From Betaproteobacteria bacterium UKL13-2 (GTDB taxonomy: Bacteria; Pseudomonadota; Gammaproteobacteria; Burkholderiales; Usitatibacteraceae): DNA of 64,000 nucleotides. The number at the start of each line of letters is the position of its first letter. Position 1 is the stretch's first letter. This document shows, in pieces, positions 6,927-15,782 of this stretch. The notes under the pieces are model-generated. The model was not told the origin of the DNA. It searched no databases and saw only the letters and a list, made by a program, of their open reading frames with translations. The position numbers and the translations under genes are program-made. The stretch covers positions 1,731,733-1,795,732 of the forward strand of contig CP012157.1 of assembly GCA_001602455.1 (NCBI GenBank). The letters run 5' to 3'.

Positions 6927-8226
6927 GCGGCTGCGTGAGTGGCCGCGTGAGCGGCTGGGCGGCAAACTGCGGCATGGCATCCAGCGCTGCGGGTTCGAAG
7001 GCCTCATCGAGAAAGAGTTTCGGGTAATAGAATTCGCGCAGCGCTGCATGAAAAGCCCGCACCCGCGATTCATAGGCGAGAGACGAGCGCACGTCCGTAC
7101 CGGCAAGTGCCTGCAACGAACGCTCCAGCAGGACGGGTGGTGCGATAACGGCCAGCCAGCCGGCTAGTCGGTCGCGTTTCTCACGTCCCGCCGTGTAGGC
7201 GTCCGACAGCCTCTGCGCCTTTTGGTCACCCACCTGCTGGAAAGCAAAGTACCACTTCCACGTAAACGGGCGCTCGACGGCAGTGTGGGCCGCCCATTGG
7301 GGATGGCGCACGGCAAAGGCCGCCATGGTGGTGGACTTGGGCAGGTCCCAAGCGTCATGGACGGCTTCACGCTGGCTCAGGATGAGGTCGGCACCTGACG
7401 GCACGGGCACCGCGCGGTCGATGGCCATGCGACCAGCCGCCGGGATGATGACGCCAACGAAAATCCATATTGTCACCAGCGCGGCCAGAATCACCTCGCC
7501 GGTCTGTGGCGAGGCTGCTACCCGAGCGCACAGAATCGTCCAGAACAGTAGGTAGGCGAGCAGCAGTACGCTGGCTGAAAGCAGTGTCGATGCGGCTGCA
7601 TTTGCCAGACTACCCGCGACGAGTAGAGGCACGACGGCGCAGGCGAACACGCCGCCCGCTCGTAATGCGGCGCGTATTTGCCACAATTGCGCCGCGTGCC
7701 CTGCGGTGGCCACCAGCAAGTCGTGGCGACCGGCCACCCGCTCGCTGGCGCGAAGGTCGTGCAACAGCACGATCAGCACCAGCGGCAAGACAAACGCGGC
7801 CAGAAAGGCAAAGTCAAAGCGACCGACCAGTGCAAGCACTGGATGCCCGGCATCGCGTTCATGGATCTGCCCTTCCAGCGCCAGCATGCGCACGCGGTGT
7901 TTCCACGCCGCGTCGTCGCGACGGCCCAAGGCCGCAAAAGCGAAATCGGATGGTGCATCGTAGGTCAGATGGAAGCTGTAGTAGGCGGCACCGCCCCAGT
8001 CACTCTGCGTCGTCAGCACTGCCGTGCGATCGGCACGGTCGGCTTCCACCAGCCGCGCGATTGTGGTGTTTTGCTGGCGCACTTCAGCCCACCCCGCCGA
8101 CACCGCCAATACCGACAGACACAACACCACCAACCACCAGGCCCACACTGAGCGGTCTCGTGCGAGAAAGGTCGCTTCTCGCCTGACGGCACGCCAGCCG
8201 TTTGTGGACAACGACAACCCACTCAT
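6919..8226 (-). CDS. ABC-2 type permease, DUF3526 family (second permease)
   Basis: A 435-residue membrane protein beginning MSGLSLSTNGWRAVRRE, with a first transmembrane segment (WAWWLVVLCLSVLAVSAGWA), a large extracytoplasmic loop, and a cluster of hydrophobic segments (FAFLAAFVLPLVLIVLL onward). It is the partner of the permease just upstream: its ATG overlaps that gene's stop in an ATGA, indicating translational coupling. An upstream in-frame start at 8298 is possible but would lie inside the neighbour. Substrate unknown; the operon order suggests export or uptake connected with the TonB receptor. Confidence 0.82.
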   Translation of the reverse strand: MSGLSLSTNGWRAVRREATFLARDRSVWAWWLVVLCLSVLAVSAGWAEVRQQNTTIARLVEADRADRTAVLTTQSDWGGAAYYSFHLTYDAPSDFAFAALGRRDDAAWKHRVRMLALEGQIHERDAGHPVLALVGRFDFAFLAAFVLPLVLIVLLHDLRASERVAGRHDLLVATAGHAAQLWQIRAALRAGGVFACAVVPLLVAGSLANAAASTLLSASVLLLAYLLFWTILCARVAASPQTGEVILAALVTIWIFVGVIIPAAGRMAIDRAVPVPSGADLILSQREAVHDAWDLPKSTTMAAFAVRHPQWAAHTAVERPFTWKWYFAFQQVGDQKAQRLSDAYTAGREKRDRLAGWLAVIAPPVLLERSLQALAGTDVRSSLAYESRVRAFHAALREFYYPKLFLDEAFEPAALDAMPQFAAQPLTRPLTQPLK

Positions 8227-9671
8227 GGCTTGAGCCTGCCGCCGAGCCAGAACGTCGCCGTCATCAACACGGCGCACCAGACGCACAGCATCAGCCACTG
8301 CGGGCCCGCCTGGGCGATGCGGCTGCCCGCCGTGTCGGGTTCGAAACGAAAGCGTTCCAGCATCTGCCAGTTTGCCGCGTCCACACGCGTGCGGCGTTCG
8401 GCCTCAGCGTCGCTGCTACGCCGGATGTCGTCGGCGTAGGCCAGCTTCTCCGCGTGAATTTGATTAAGGCCTTGGACGAAGGCATAACGCAGGTCTTCAG
8501 CTTCGCGCAGGAAGCGGTGGTAGTGTGCCAAGTCGGTACCAGACACTGCCCGCGATGCATCGGCGACGGCGAGCAGCGGCGTGAGCCATCCGTGGACGGA
8601 CAGCGCCAACGCTTGCTGGGTTTCGGCCGCCATCCGTGCTTGAGCGTAGCGATTCAGGGTATCGGTCAGTTTTTGTTCGCTGATCTGTGCCACGACGCCG
8701 CGCCAGTTAACGGGCAGTTCTTCGACCCGTTGCACACCGTATTTGGCGAGGAGGTCGGCGCGCAGTTGGGCAAAGGCCGGGTCGTTGGCGTTATGGCCGT
8801 CATTCAAGTTACGCACGTCGGTTAGCATCGCCAAGTCGGTCTCGAGCTTGCCCGCGACTGGTATGCGGTCAGCCGCTGCGCTCGCGGCCCAACTGGCGGC
8901 CACGGCAGGCAGCACCAGCGTCAGCGCGATCCACAGTGTGGCGAGTGTGGCCAGTACGGCGGCGCGGTTCCTGATGAATGCCGAGGCCAGCAACGCCAGC
9001 GCGCCCCAGATGACGAGGTACAACAGATACGCAATCAGCAAGGCCCCAGCGGCCAAGAGCTGTTCACCATTCAACACCGCAAAGCCTGCACCAAGCGCGA
9101 GGGGTATGAGCAAGACCACCACAAAAGACAATAGCGCCAGCGCCTTACCCGCCAGCAGCACCCGGCCCGACGTGCCTTGCGCGAGCAGGGTCGCGAGCGT
9201 GGCGGCCTCTCGTTCCCGCGCAACCAGACCATGCCCCAGCAGGATCACCAGTAGCGGTGCGAAGAGCTGATAGACCATGGCCGGGCTGAGCCAGCTCAAG
9301 CCACCCAGATCGGCACTGGCGTCGGACGCGGCGAACATGGCCGTGTTCTGGCGATGGCCTTCAAGAAAGATGGACTGGCCGGTAACCGAGTCTAGCCCTG
9401 GGTCAAACAGCGCGAGAGGTGCCGGCGTGCGGAATACGTAATGCCCGTAATGCACCATGCGATGCGGGTGGCGATCAGGCTTCGACAAGAAAGCCGTTTC
9501 GGCCTTGGCCTGATGCTTTGTGCGCTCCGCCTTTTCGCTCTGCATGCGCAGCGTGGTCAGCGCCGTGGTGGCGATGAGCAGCGCAGTAATCAGCAATGCA
9601 CCGCCCAGCGCCAAGCGCGAACGCAACCAGTAACGCCATTCTGCGGCGGCGATAACGAGCACGCGTTTCAC
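8223..9671 (-). CDS. ABC-2 type permease, DUF3526 family (first permease)
   Basis: A 482-residue protein with an N-terminal transmembrane helix (ALGGALLITALLIATTALTT), a periplasmic loop with RMVHYGHYVFRTPAPLALFDPG, then five or so helices and a C-terminal helix (LMLCVWCAVLMTATFWLGG). RMVHYGHYVFR with PLALFDPG is characteristic of the family. It overlaps both neighbours by 4 bp (ATGA), so ATPase and two permeases form one translationally coupled unit. Confidence 0.83.
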   Translation of the reverse strand: MKRVLVIAAAEWRYWLRSRLALGGALLITALLIATTALTTLRMQSEKAERTKHQAKAETAFLSKPDRHPHRMVHYGHYVFRTPAPLALFDPGLDSVTGQSIFLEGHRQNTAMFAASDASADLGGLSWLSPAMVYQLFAPLLVILLGHGLVAREREAATLATLLAQGTSGRVLLAGKALALLSFVVVLLIPLALGAGFAVLNGEQLLAAGALLIAYLLYLVIWGALALLASAFIRNRAAVLATLATLWIALTLVLPAVAASWAASAAADRIPVAGKLETDLAMLTDVRNLNDGHNANDPAFAQLRADLLAKYGVQRVEELPVNWRGVVAQISEQKLTDTLNRYAQARMAAETQQALALSVHGWLTPLLAVADASRAVSGTDLAHYHRFLREAEDLRYAFVQGLNQIHAEKLAYADDIRRSSDAEAERRTRVDAANWQMLERFRFEPDTAGSRIAQAGPQWLMLCVWCAVLMTATFWLGGRLKP

Positions 9672-10393
9672 GGATTGGTCTTGGCGGAAAAGGCGCGGTG
9701 GACGGTTTCGGTCTCAATGCGACCACCAGCAGGTGCGGCGAACTGATCCACCAGTTTGCCGCCGCGTAGCAGGCCGATACGGTCCGCGACTTGGCAGGCA
9801 CCATACACATCATGCGTCACCATCAGGATGGCCTTGCCGGCGTCGGCCAGCCCGCGCACCAAGTCGTGAAATTCGTCGATGGCGGTGGGGTCCAGCCCCG
9901 ACGTTGGCTCGTCGAGCAAAAGAATTTCTGTGTCACGCAAGATTGCTAATGCGATTGCCACTTTCTGCCGCATGCCTTTGGAGTATCCGCGCAGCTTGAG
10001 GGTGCGTGCCTCCCCTGCCAGCGACACACGGTCGAGTGCCGCGTCGATGTCGGATTCACCACGGCCCACCCCAGCCAGTTGCAGGAAGTAGTGGAGGTTT
10101 TCGTGCGCATCGAGATGCTCGTACATTGAAGCGGCTTCCGGCAGGTAAGCCATGGCACGGCGGGCGGCTGTGAGGTCAATGCTGGTATCGAGTCCGTTGA
10201 CGACCGCCCGACCGCTGGTGATCGGCAGGAAGCCGAGGAAGGTCGAAAGTGTCGTGGACTTGCCGGCACCGTTGCCGCCGAGTAGGCCATACACCTCGCC
10301 ACGGGCAACCTCGAAGCTCACGCCCGACAGCACCTCCCGACCACCGCGCAGTACGCGGAGTTGCTCTGCCTGTAACTTGGGCTGGTGCGCCAC
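9668..10393 (-). CDS. ABC transporter ATP-binding protein
   Basis: A 241-residue ATPase with Walker A GGNGAGKST (39-47), an unusual but recognisable signature YSKGMRQK, Walker B EILLLDEPTSGLDP, and the switch His in MVTHD. It powers the two coupled permeases. It starts one base downstream of the receptor stop codon on the same strand, so receptor and transporter are probably cotranscribed. Confidence 0.92.
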   Translation of the reverse strand: MAHQPKLQAEQLRVLRGGREVLSGVSFEVARGEVYGLLGGNGAGKSTTLSTFLGFLPITSGRAVVNGLDTSIDLTAARRAMAYLPEAASMYEHLDAHENLHYFLQLAGVGRGESDIDAALDRVSLAGEARTLKLRGYSKGMRQKVAIALAILRDTEILLLDEPTSGLDPTAIDEFHDLVRGLADAGKAILMVTHDVYGACQVADRIGLLRGGKLVDQFAAPAGGRIETETVHRAFSAKTNP

Positions 10394-10394
10394 G

Positions 10395-12524
10395 TCAAAA
10401 CTTGAAGGTGGCCGACAACCGCACGCTGCGCGGTGTGCCCGGTTGCACCCACAGCGTCGAGAACGAGTTGGTGTAGTAGGTTTCGTCGAACAGGTTGTCC
10501 ACGTCGAGTCGCAAGGTCGCGGCCTTCGTCACATCATAGGCGGCAAAGGCGCGAGCCAGCGTGTAGCCCGGTAGCTTGAAGCTGGTCGTAAATTCCCCCG
10601 AGCGCTTCCCCACATGCACCACGCCGCCACCCACCTGCAGGCCGCGACCGGCCAGTGTCATCGACTTCACCAGTTGCAGGCTCAAGCTTTGCTTGGGCAC
10701 ATTGAGCAATTGCGTACCAGCAGGAACGGGAACGCCGAAGTTGGCGTCGTTAAAGGTGTTGGTGGTCTTGGCGTCCACATACGCATACGAAGCCCAAATG
10801 CTGTATCCGTTGGCGATCTCACCGTGCAGGTCAATTTCTAGACCCTGGCTTTTCGCCTTGCCGATGGCCGCCAGTGTGAGTGCGCTGGGGTCATCCACAA
10901 CAAGGATGTTCTTCTGCCGAACTTGGAACACGGCCACCGTCCCGTCGATGCCGCCGACTGAAAACTTGGCACCGGCTTCGGCCGCGGTGGATTGATTCGG
11001 CGTGAAGCCATTGCCGCGAGCATCCACACCTGAAAGCGGGCGGAAGTTTTCGCCGTAGGTGGCGTACAGTGACAGCGACGGATCGGCGCGGAAGACAAGA
11101 CCCAGTTGCGGGCTGACGCGCGTTTCCTTTTGCGTCAGGACCTGGCCGTTGGCCCGGTTATTCAGTGTTTGTTTGTAGTCGTCGTAGCGCGCACCGACCC
11201 GCAGTTGCACACGGTCGCTCAGGTTGATCTGGTTCTGCAAAAACAACCCTGCCGATTGCTGCGTTTCCACACGGTTGGTTAGTGGCGTGGGCGTGGGCAG
11301 GGTGTAGCTGCCATAGACCGGGTTGAAGATGTTGATTGCCTGTTGCTGCGCCAAGGTCGGGTTGCTCGCCAAAGCCGGGGCGCGCGCACGCAGGAAAACT
11401 TGGTCGTTTTCGAATCGGTCGGAATCCAGACCGAAGATCACGCGGTGCTGGAGCCCGCCCCATTTGAAGCGGCCGTTGATTTCGCCACGCACCACTTGGT
11501 AATCGGCATCGTAGTCCCGAAAGCGGCGCTGGCGTGTCAGCGTTTGGCCGTCCACCAATAGACGCTGGCGGTTGGTGGCGAGTTCGGCTTCGGTCGAAAA
11601 GCCTTCGAGCGAGGTCTTGCGCGTGGTCAAGCCGACAAGGGCGCTCCAATCCTTGTTGAAGTCGTGCTGGAATTCCAATTGGTGACCTTGAACATCGGCC
11701 TTTATTGGGCCGTCGCCCGGCTCGCCCAGAAAGCGACTCTCCGGGATTCGACCCAGCGCACCATTGAGCGCCAGAACACCCCGGTCGAACGGGATCTTTT
11801 GCTGGCTGTACTCCAACTCATAGACCAGATTGCTTTGCGGGCTAATGCGCCAAGCGAGCGATGGGCTCGCACCGTGTTTGCTGGTTTCGACGGTATTGCG
11901 GAAGCTGCCCGCATCCTCGGTGTAGCCGACGAAGCGCACCGCAACGGCGTCCGACAGCGGCGCGGTCCAATCGATATCGGCACGGTAGGTATCGAAACTG
12001 CCGGCAGACAAACGAAACTCGCCGGCCGTCTTGAAGGTGGGACGTTTGGTGACTAGATTGACTGTGCCGCCAGGTTCACCGCGCCCGAACAACGCTGCAC
12101 GCGGGCCTTTCAGCACTTCAACCGACTCGATGCCCGATAGATCGCGGGGGCCACCAAAGCCGCGTCCCGCGTTGAAGCCATTCACCAAATAGTTGCTTGG
12201 CAGATTTTCGTCACCGACAAAACCGCGAATCGCAAAGGCATTCCACAGCCCGCCGAAGTTGTTTTGCCGGGCAACTGAAGCCGACAGGTCCAAGGCTTGG
12301 TTCAGGTCGACAGCACCCGACGCACGCAAGGTATCCGCATCGATTAACTGTTCGGCTTGTGGCGTTTCCATACGCTTGAAGTCGCCTTGATAGGCCTGCC
12401 GCGTGGCGGTGATCGTAATCGCTTCTGGTGGTATGGCGGGGCTCGCCTGTTGGGCCAGCGCGGGCAGCGCCAGAAGTGTCGCGGTGCAGAGCATCGGCAC
12501 CGCACGAGTTTGAATTTTCATCAT
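10395..12524 (-). CDS. TonB-dependent siderophore-type outer-membrane receptor
   Basis: A ~709-residue receptor with a signal peptide (MKIQTRAVPMLCTATLLALPALAQQ), a TonB-box-like PEAITITATR, a plug domain with SGIESVEVLKGPRAALFGRG and GGTVNLVTKRP, a 22-strand barrel, and the C-terminal aromatic signature SVRLSATFKF. The start at the MMK pair is preferred as it begins the signal peptide; ATG 12539 and GTG 12551 are alternatives. It probably imports a ferric siderophore or similar chelate. The region upstream carries palindromes and variable octamer repeats rather than a clear Fur box. Confidence 0.92.
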   Translation of the reverse strand: MMKIQTRAVPMLCTATLLALPALAQQASPAIPPEAITITATRQAYQGDFKRMETPQAEQLIDADTLRASGAVDLNQALDLSASVARQNNFGGLWNAFAIRGFVGDENLPSNYLVNGFNAGRGFGGPRDLSGIESVEVLKGPRAALFGRGEPGGTVNLVTKRPTFKTAGEFRLSAGSFDTYRADIDWTAPLSDAVAVRFVGYTEDAGSFRNTVETSKHGASPSLAWRISPQSNLVYELEYSQQKIPFDRGVLALNGALGRIPESRFLGEPGDGPIKADVQGHQLEFQHDFNKDWSALVGLTTRKTSLEGFSTEAELATNRQRLLVDGQTLTRQRRFRDYDADYQVVRGEINGRFKWGGLQHRVIFGLDSDRFENDQVFLRARAPALASNPTLAQQQAINIFNPVYGSYTLPTPTPLTNRVETQQSAGLFLQNQINLSDRVQLRVGARYDDYKQTLNNRANGQVLTQKETRVSPQLGLVFRADPSLSLYATYGENFRPLSGVDARGNGFTPNQSTAAEAGAKFSVGGIDGTVAVFQVRQKNILVVDDPSALTLAAIGKAKSQGLEIDLHGEIANGYSIWASYAYVDAKTTNTFNDANFGVPVPAGTQLLNVPKQSLSLQLVKSMTLAGRGLQVGGGVVHVGKRSGEFTTSFKLPGYTLARAFAAYDVTKAATLRLDVDNLFDETYYTNSFSTLWVQPGTPRSVRLSATFKF

Positions 12525-12626
12525 GGAATCATCACGCATGGGAAGTAACACGGGGAGTTAAAAAAGGGGAGCGACGGGTGGCGTATTGATAGACGTAACT
12601 GTTTTTGGTGTCCCGCCAGCGCCGCG

Positions 12627-12666
12627 TATGGACGTATGGGCTTATGGGCTTATGGGTTTATGGGCG
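12627..12666. repeat. 8-bp tandem repeat upstream of TonB receptor
   Basis: Five octamers TATGGACG, TATGGGCT, TATGGGCT, TATGGGTT and TATGGGCG lie about 100 bp upstream of the receptor start. Copy number changes here would alter promoter spacing. Confidence 0.8.
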
Positions 12667-12724
12667 ATTTGAAATCTTGCGCGAGATTCTACATAGATGC
12701 CGCTAGTTATGCAATTTAGTTGCA
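12666..12724. promoter_or_regulatory. Palindrome cluster upstream of TonB receptor
   Basis: Three inverted repeats sit close together: GATTTGAAATC (12666-12676), AATCTTGCGCGAGATT (near-perfect, 12673-12688) and TGCAA-N5-TTGCA (12710-12724). They could be operators of the receptor-ABC operon; none matches a Fur box well. Confidence 0.3.
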
Positions 12725-12802
12725 AATGAAAAATAAGGGAAAAGCAAGGAATTAAGGGGAATCGGGCGTTCGCCTGAACATTGCATCGGGGCGCGTTCGA
12801 AC

Positions 12803-12951
12803 CGGGGGAGGGGGAGGGGGCGGTGGAGGTGGAGGAGGTGGAGGAGGTGGAGCAGGTGGAGGAGGGGCGAGCGATTTTTCGCCCCATCGCCCGATCGCCC
12901 CATCGCCCCATCGCCCCATCGCCCGATCGCCCGACCGCCCGATCGCCCGAT
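12803..12951. repeat. G-rich tract and nine 8-bp tandem repeats
   Basis: The gene-free stretch 12552-13138 contains a purine tract with runs of five G (12803-12825) and GGAGGT-type trinucleotide-like repeats to ~12868. Nine perfect-register octamers CGCCCCAT/CGCCCGAT/CGCCCGAC follow at 12880-12951. Open frames that cross this block are products of low complexity. The rest of the stretch up to uup shows nothing recognisable. Confidence 0.8.
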
Positions 12952-13138
12952 AGCAAACGTGCGGCCCGCATCCACGGCAAAAGTGGAACGAGCCAAATTG
13001 GTTTGCCAATCGTTCAGAGCCACCGCCCTTCGACGCAGCGGGTGCCCCGTGCAATATTTAGATCAGTTGCCGGTGCTGATCAGTCGATCCGGTATCGCGG
13101 CCAGACGACTGGCGGCGATTGCGTGACGCTGCATGCGC

Positions 13139-14989
13139 CTACGCAACGAGTCCGGTGCGTTTCGTTTCCAGCACTTCCCAGCGCGTCATCGCCGCCTCAA
13201 TTTCGGTCGTGATTGCGTCAAGTCGTGCGCTCAGTTGAGCGGCCTGCTCAGGTGACTTCACGAATATGGTGCCGTCTGCCAACGCACCAGTGATACCCGC
13301 TTGCTCTGCTTCCAGCGTTTCGATTTTGGCGGGTAGCTGTTCGAGCTCACGCGTTTCGTTGAACGACATTTTTACCTTGCGGCCAGGCGTGCCAGAAGGG
13401 GTAGCAGCGCCGGCGGAGGCAGAAGCGGCACCAGAAGACGAAACCCCAGCATTGGCGGGCGTTTTCAAGGCATTTGCCCACGAGGTGTCCGTCTTTGCTT
13501 GACTTTGCCATTCGGCATATCCACCAACGTATTCTTGAATCCGTCCACCGCCCTCAAAGGCGAAGACCTGCGTGACGACGTTATCCAAGAACGCACGATC
13601 ATGGCTGACCAGAATGACGGTGCCGGCGTACTCCTGCAACATCGATTCCAGCAATTCCAGCGTCTCGATATCCAAATCGTTGGTCGGCTCGTCAAGCACC
13701 AGCACGTTGGCGGGTTTGGCAAACAAGCGTGCGAGCAAGAGCCGATTGCGCTCACCGCCCGAGAGGGACTTCACCTTGGCGCGGGCGCGTTGCGGTGGAA
13801 ACAGGAAATCGCCAAGGTAGGAAATGACGTGTTTTCTCGCACCGCCGATTTCGACAAACTCTGAGCCGGGCGAGATGACATCCGACAGCGTGGCATTGTC
13901 ATCGAGCGCTTCGCGGAATTGATCGAAGTACGCCACCTGCAATTGGGTGCCGCGTTTGACGATGCCGCTATCGGCGGCCAAATCCGCCAGCATGAGTTTG
14001 ATGAGGGTGGTTTTACCCGCGCCGTTGGGGCCGATGAGACCAATACGATCGCCGCGCTGCAAGATGGCAGAGAAGTCGCGGATGACGACTTTGTCGCCGA
14101 ACTTTTTGCTGACGTTCACCAGTTCCGCGACAATCTTGCCGGAGCGCTCACCGGCATCGAGCGACAGTTTGACCAGCCCGGCGACGTCACGCCGCGCCGC
14201 ACGCACCCGGCGCAACTCTTCCAAGCGCCGGACACGGCCTTCGTTACGCGTGCGGCGGGCTTCGACGCCCTTGCGAATCCAGATTTCTTCTTCTTTCAGT
14301 AGCTTGTCGAAACGTGCGTTGGCGAGCGACTCCGAGTTCAGCATTTCGGCCTTGCGGCGTTGATACTCCGCGAACGAACCCGGATAGCTGAAGAGTGTGC
14401 CGCGGTCGAGTTCGACGATACGTGTGGCGAATGATTCCAAAAACCGCCGGTCGTGGCTGATGGTCAGTACCGCGCCGCTGAATGCCTTGAGCGTGTCTTC
14501 GAGCCAGGCGATGCCGTCGAAATCGAGGTGGTTGGTCGGTTCATCGAGGAACAACAAATCGGGTGCGCCGGCAATCGCACGGGCGAGAGCGACACGCTTT
14601 TTCATGCCGCCGGAAAGGGTGGATACCAGCAAGCTGCCGTCCATACCGAGTCGCGACAACACCTCGGCGACTCGAACCGTTACGTGCCAATCCTCATCAC
14701 CTTCGTGCTCGTTGATCGCCCCGGCGGTGACCGCCTCTTCGATGGTGACACCGTCGGCGAAGGTCGGCTCCTGCGGCACATTGGTGAATCGCACGCCTTT
14801 TTCGCGTATCACTTCGCCGTCGTCCGGTGCGGTTTCGCCCGAGAGGATACGAATCAGGCTGGATTTGCCCGCGCCGTTGCGGCCGATAAGGGCGATACGT
14901 TCGCGGCGGTCAATGGCGAACTCAACGTGATCGAGCAGGGCAACATCGCCAAAAGCCAACGAGAGAGACTTGCAGTGAATCAGCGGCAT
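13139..14989 (-). CDS. uup: ABC-F ATPase Uup
   Basis: A ~616-residue soluble duplicated ATPase. First domain: Walker A GRNGAGKSS, signature LSGGMKKR, Walker B LLFLDEPTNHLD. Linker of ABC-F type (RRKAEMLNSESLANARFDKLLKEE...). Second domain: GPNGAGKTT, LSGGERNR, VLVLDEPTNDLD. The C-terminal part (about 545-616) is a coiled coil as in Uup, which acts on DNA branched intermediates and on ribosomes. The start MPLIHCKSL is preferred over an upstream one at 15049. The linker between ATPase 2 and the coiled coil includes an in-frame copy of a dispersed repeat (13441-13479). Confidence 0.9.
   Translation of the reverse strand: MPLIHCKSLSLAFGDVALLDHVEFAIDRRERIALIGRNGAGKSSLIRILSGETAPDDGEVIREKGVRFTNVPQEPTFADGVTIEEAVTAGAINEHEGDEDWHVTVRVAEVLSRLGMDGSLLVSTLSGGMKKRVALARAIAGAPDLLFLDEPTNHLDFDGIAWLEDTLKAFSGAVLTISHDRRFLESFATRIVELDRGTLFSYPGSFAEYQRRKAEMLNSESLANARFDKLLKEEEIWIRKGVEARRTRNEGRVRRLEELRRVRAARRDVAGLVKLSLDAGERSGKIVAELVNVSKKFGDKVVIRDFSAILQRGDRIGLIGPNGAGKTTLIKLMLADLAADSGIVKRGTQLQVAYFDQFREALDDNATLSDVISPGSEFVEIGGARKHVISYLGDFLFPPQRARAKVKSLSGGERNRLLLARLFAKPANVLVLDEPTNDLDIETLELLESMLQEYAGTVILVSHDRAFLDNVVTQVFAFEGGGRIQEYVGGYAEWQSQAKTDTSWANALKTPANAGVSSSGAASASAGAATPSGTPGRKVKMSFNETRELEQLPAKIETLEAEQAGITGALADGTIFVKSPEQAAQLSARLDAITTEIEAAMTRWEVLETKRTGLVA
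13441..13479. repeat. C-family ~40-bp repeat inside uup coding region
   Basis: AAACCCCAGCATTGGCGGGC followed by GTTTTCAAGGCATTTGCCC matches the copy inside valS (63536-63565 and beyond) and intergenic copies at 25176, 26842, 53581 and 61003. On the minus strand it is translated as ANALKTPANAGVS in the low-complexity linker of Uup. Confidence 0.75.
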
Positions 14990-15214
14990 GCGAAGGGGGA
15001 CTTTCTGGGGAAACGGCGTGAATCGGGGCGGCTTGTGGCGAATGAGCACTTGACCAGACGCTATTTTCGCCTACAAACACTGTTACATCTCAAACACACT
15101 CTCGACAAGTTGTCGGCGTAAGCTGTGCTCATGCAGTGGTTAGCGGTGTTCGGCCTTGATTAGCCGCACGAAGGCTAACCGATTGCAGCCCCTCGACACT
15201 GTTTGGAGATCAAG

Positions 15215-15499
15215 ATGAAAAGACTCTTTGGAATCACCGCCGCCATGCTTCTGAGCGCCAGCGCTGCCGTTGCTTTTGCACAAACCCCGCCAGCCCCACC
15301 TGCCGACGGCAAAGGTATGGGCCCAGGCGGCGGTATGCGTGACTGCTCGAAAATGGAGGATGCCGATAAACGTGGGATGTGTGAGAAGCGCCAGGCAGCC
15401 ATGAAGGCGGCTTGGGAAAAGTGCAAAGACAAAGCCGAAGGCCCGGACCGCCGCGCCTGCATGCACGAAAACATGCCGAAGCCGCCTGAGAAAAAATAA
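15215..15499 (+). CDS. Small Cys/Met-rich secreted protein, unknown function
   Basis: The 94-residue product has a clear signal peptide (MKRLFGITAAMLLSASAAVAFAQ), then a Pro/Gly/Met segment (ADGKGMGPGGGMRDCSK) and a helical charged part with four spaced cysteines (DCSK, MCEK, KCKD, ACMH) and several Met and His residues. GGAG sits 7 bases before the ATG at 15215. A strong terminator follows, so it is a monocistronic gene. The residue mix could bind metal or form disulfides, but I do not recognise the family. Confidence 0.75.
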   Translation: MKRLFGITAAMLLSASAAVAFAQTPPAPPADGKGMGPGGGMRDCSKMEDADKRGMCEKRQAAMKAAWEKCKDKAEGPDRRACMHENMPKPPEKK

Positions 15500-15513
15500 C
15501 ATGATATGACTGA

Positions 15514-15548
15514 CAACAAAGGCTCCAACTTGGAGCCTTTGTTGTTTT
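15514..15548 (+). terminator. Rho-independent terminator
   Basis: A 14-bp perfect stem (CAACAAAGGCTCCA / TGGAGCCTTTGTTG) around a three-base loop, followed by TTTT. Confidence 0.92.
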
Positions 15549-15590
15549 GAGCAGTCGCGGATGTCACCCCGCTAAAATCATTGCTTCGAC

Positions 15591-15630
15591 CTCATCGAAC
15601 CTCATCCAACCTCATCGAACTTTATCCAAT
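15591..15630. repeat. 10-bp tandem repeat before aguB remnant
   Basis: CTCATCGAAC, CTCATCCAAC, CTCATCGAAC and the degenerate TTTATCCAAT lie head to tail, ending 14 bases before the ATG of the aguB stump. Confidence 0.8.
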
Positions 15631-15644
15631 GACGCTCACCAACC

Positions 15645-15782
15645 ATGCGAGAAGTCACCGTTACCGCAACGCAGATGGCGTGTAATTGGAATGTCGAGGC
15701 CAATGTTGCGCGGGTCAGCCGCATGGCTGATTGGGTAACTCACGTTCGCCATGAGGAAGCCGTGATGAAGATTGCGCGATGA
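15645..15782 (+). pseudogene. aguB: N-carbamoylputrescine amidase stump (aguB)
   Basis: The 45-codon frame opens with MREVTVTATQMACNWNVEAN, the characteristic N-terminus of AguB (a nitrilase-fold enzyme of about 290 residues), but then runs into unrelated sequence and stops. Catalytic Glu, Lys and Cys are all absent. Its stop codon overlaps the aguA start as ATGA, preserving the translational coupling of an ancestral aguB-aguA operon. A large internal deletion is the simplest explanation; a chimeric assembly is possible. Confidence 0.65.

Noticed and set aside
3116-6930. Integrative element with att sites at tRNA-Asn
   Set aside because: No second copy of the tRNA 3' end and no integrase found in the window.
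12700-12740. Fur box upstream of the TonB receptor
   Set aside because: The palindrome TGCAA-N5-TTGCA does not match the Fur consensus hexamers; no better match was seen.
12642-13054. Minus-strand frames rich in GDGAMGRSGD and poly-Pro over the octamer block
   Set aside because: Low-complexity translation of 8-bp and trinucleotide repeats; different frames of the same repeats are equally open.
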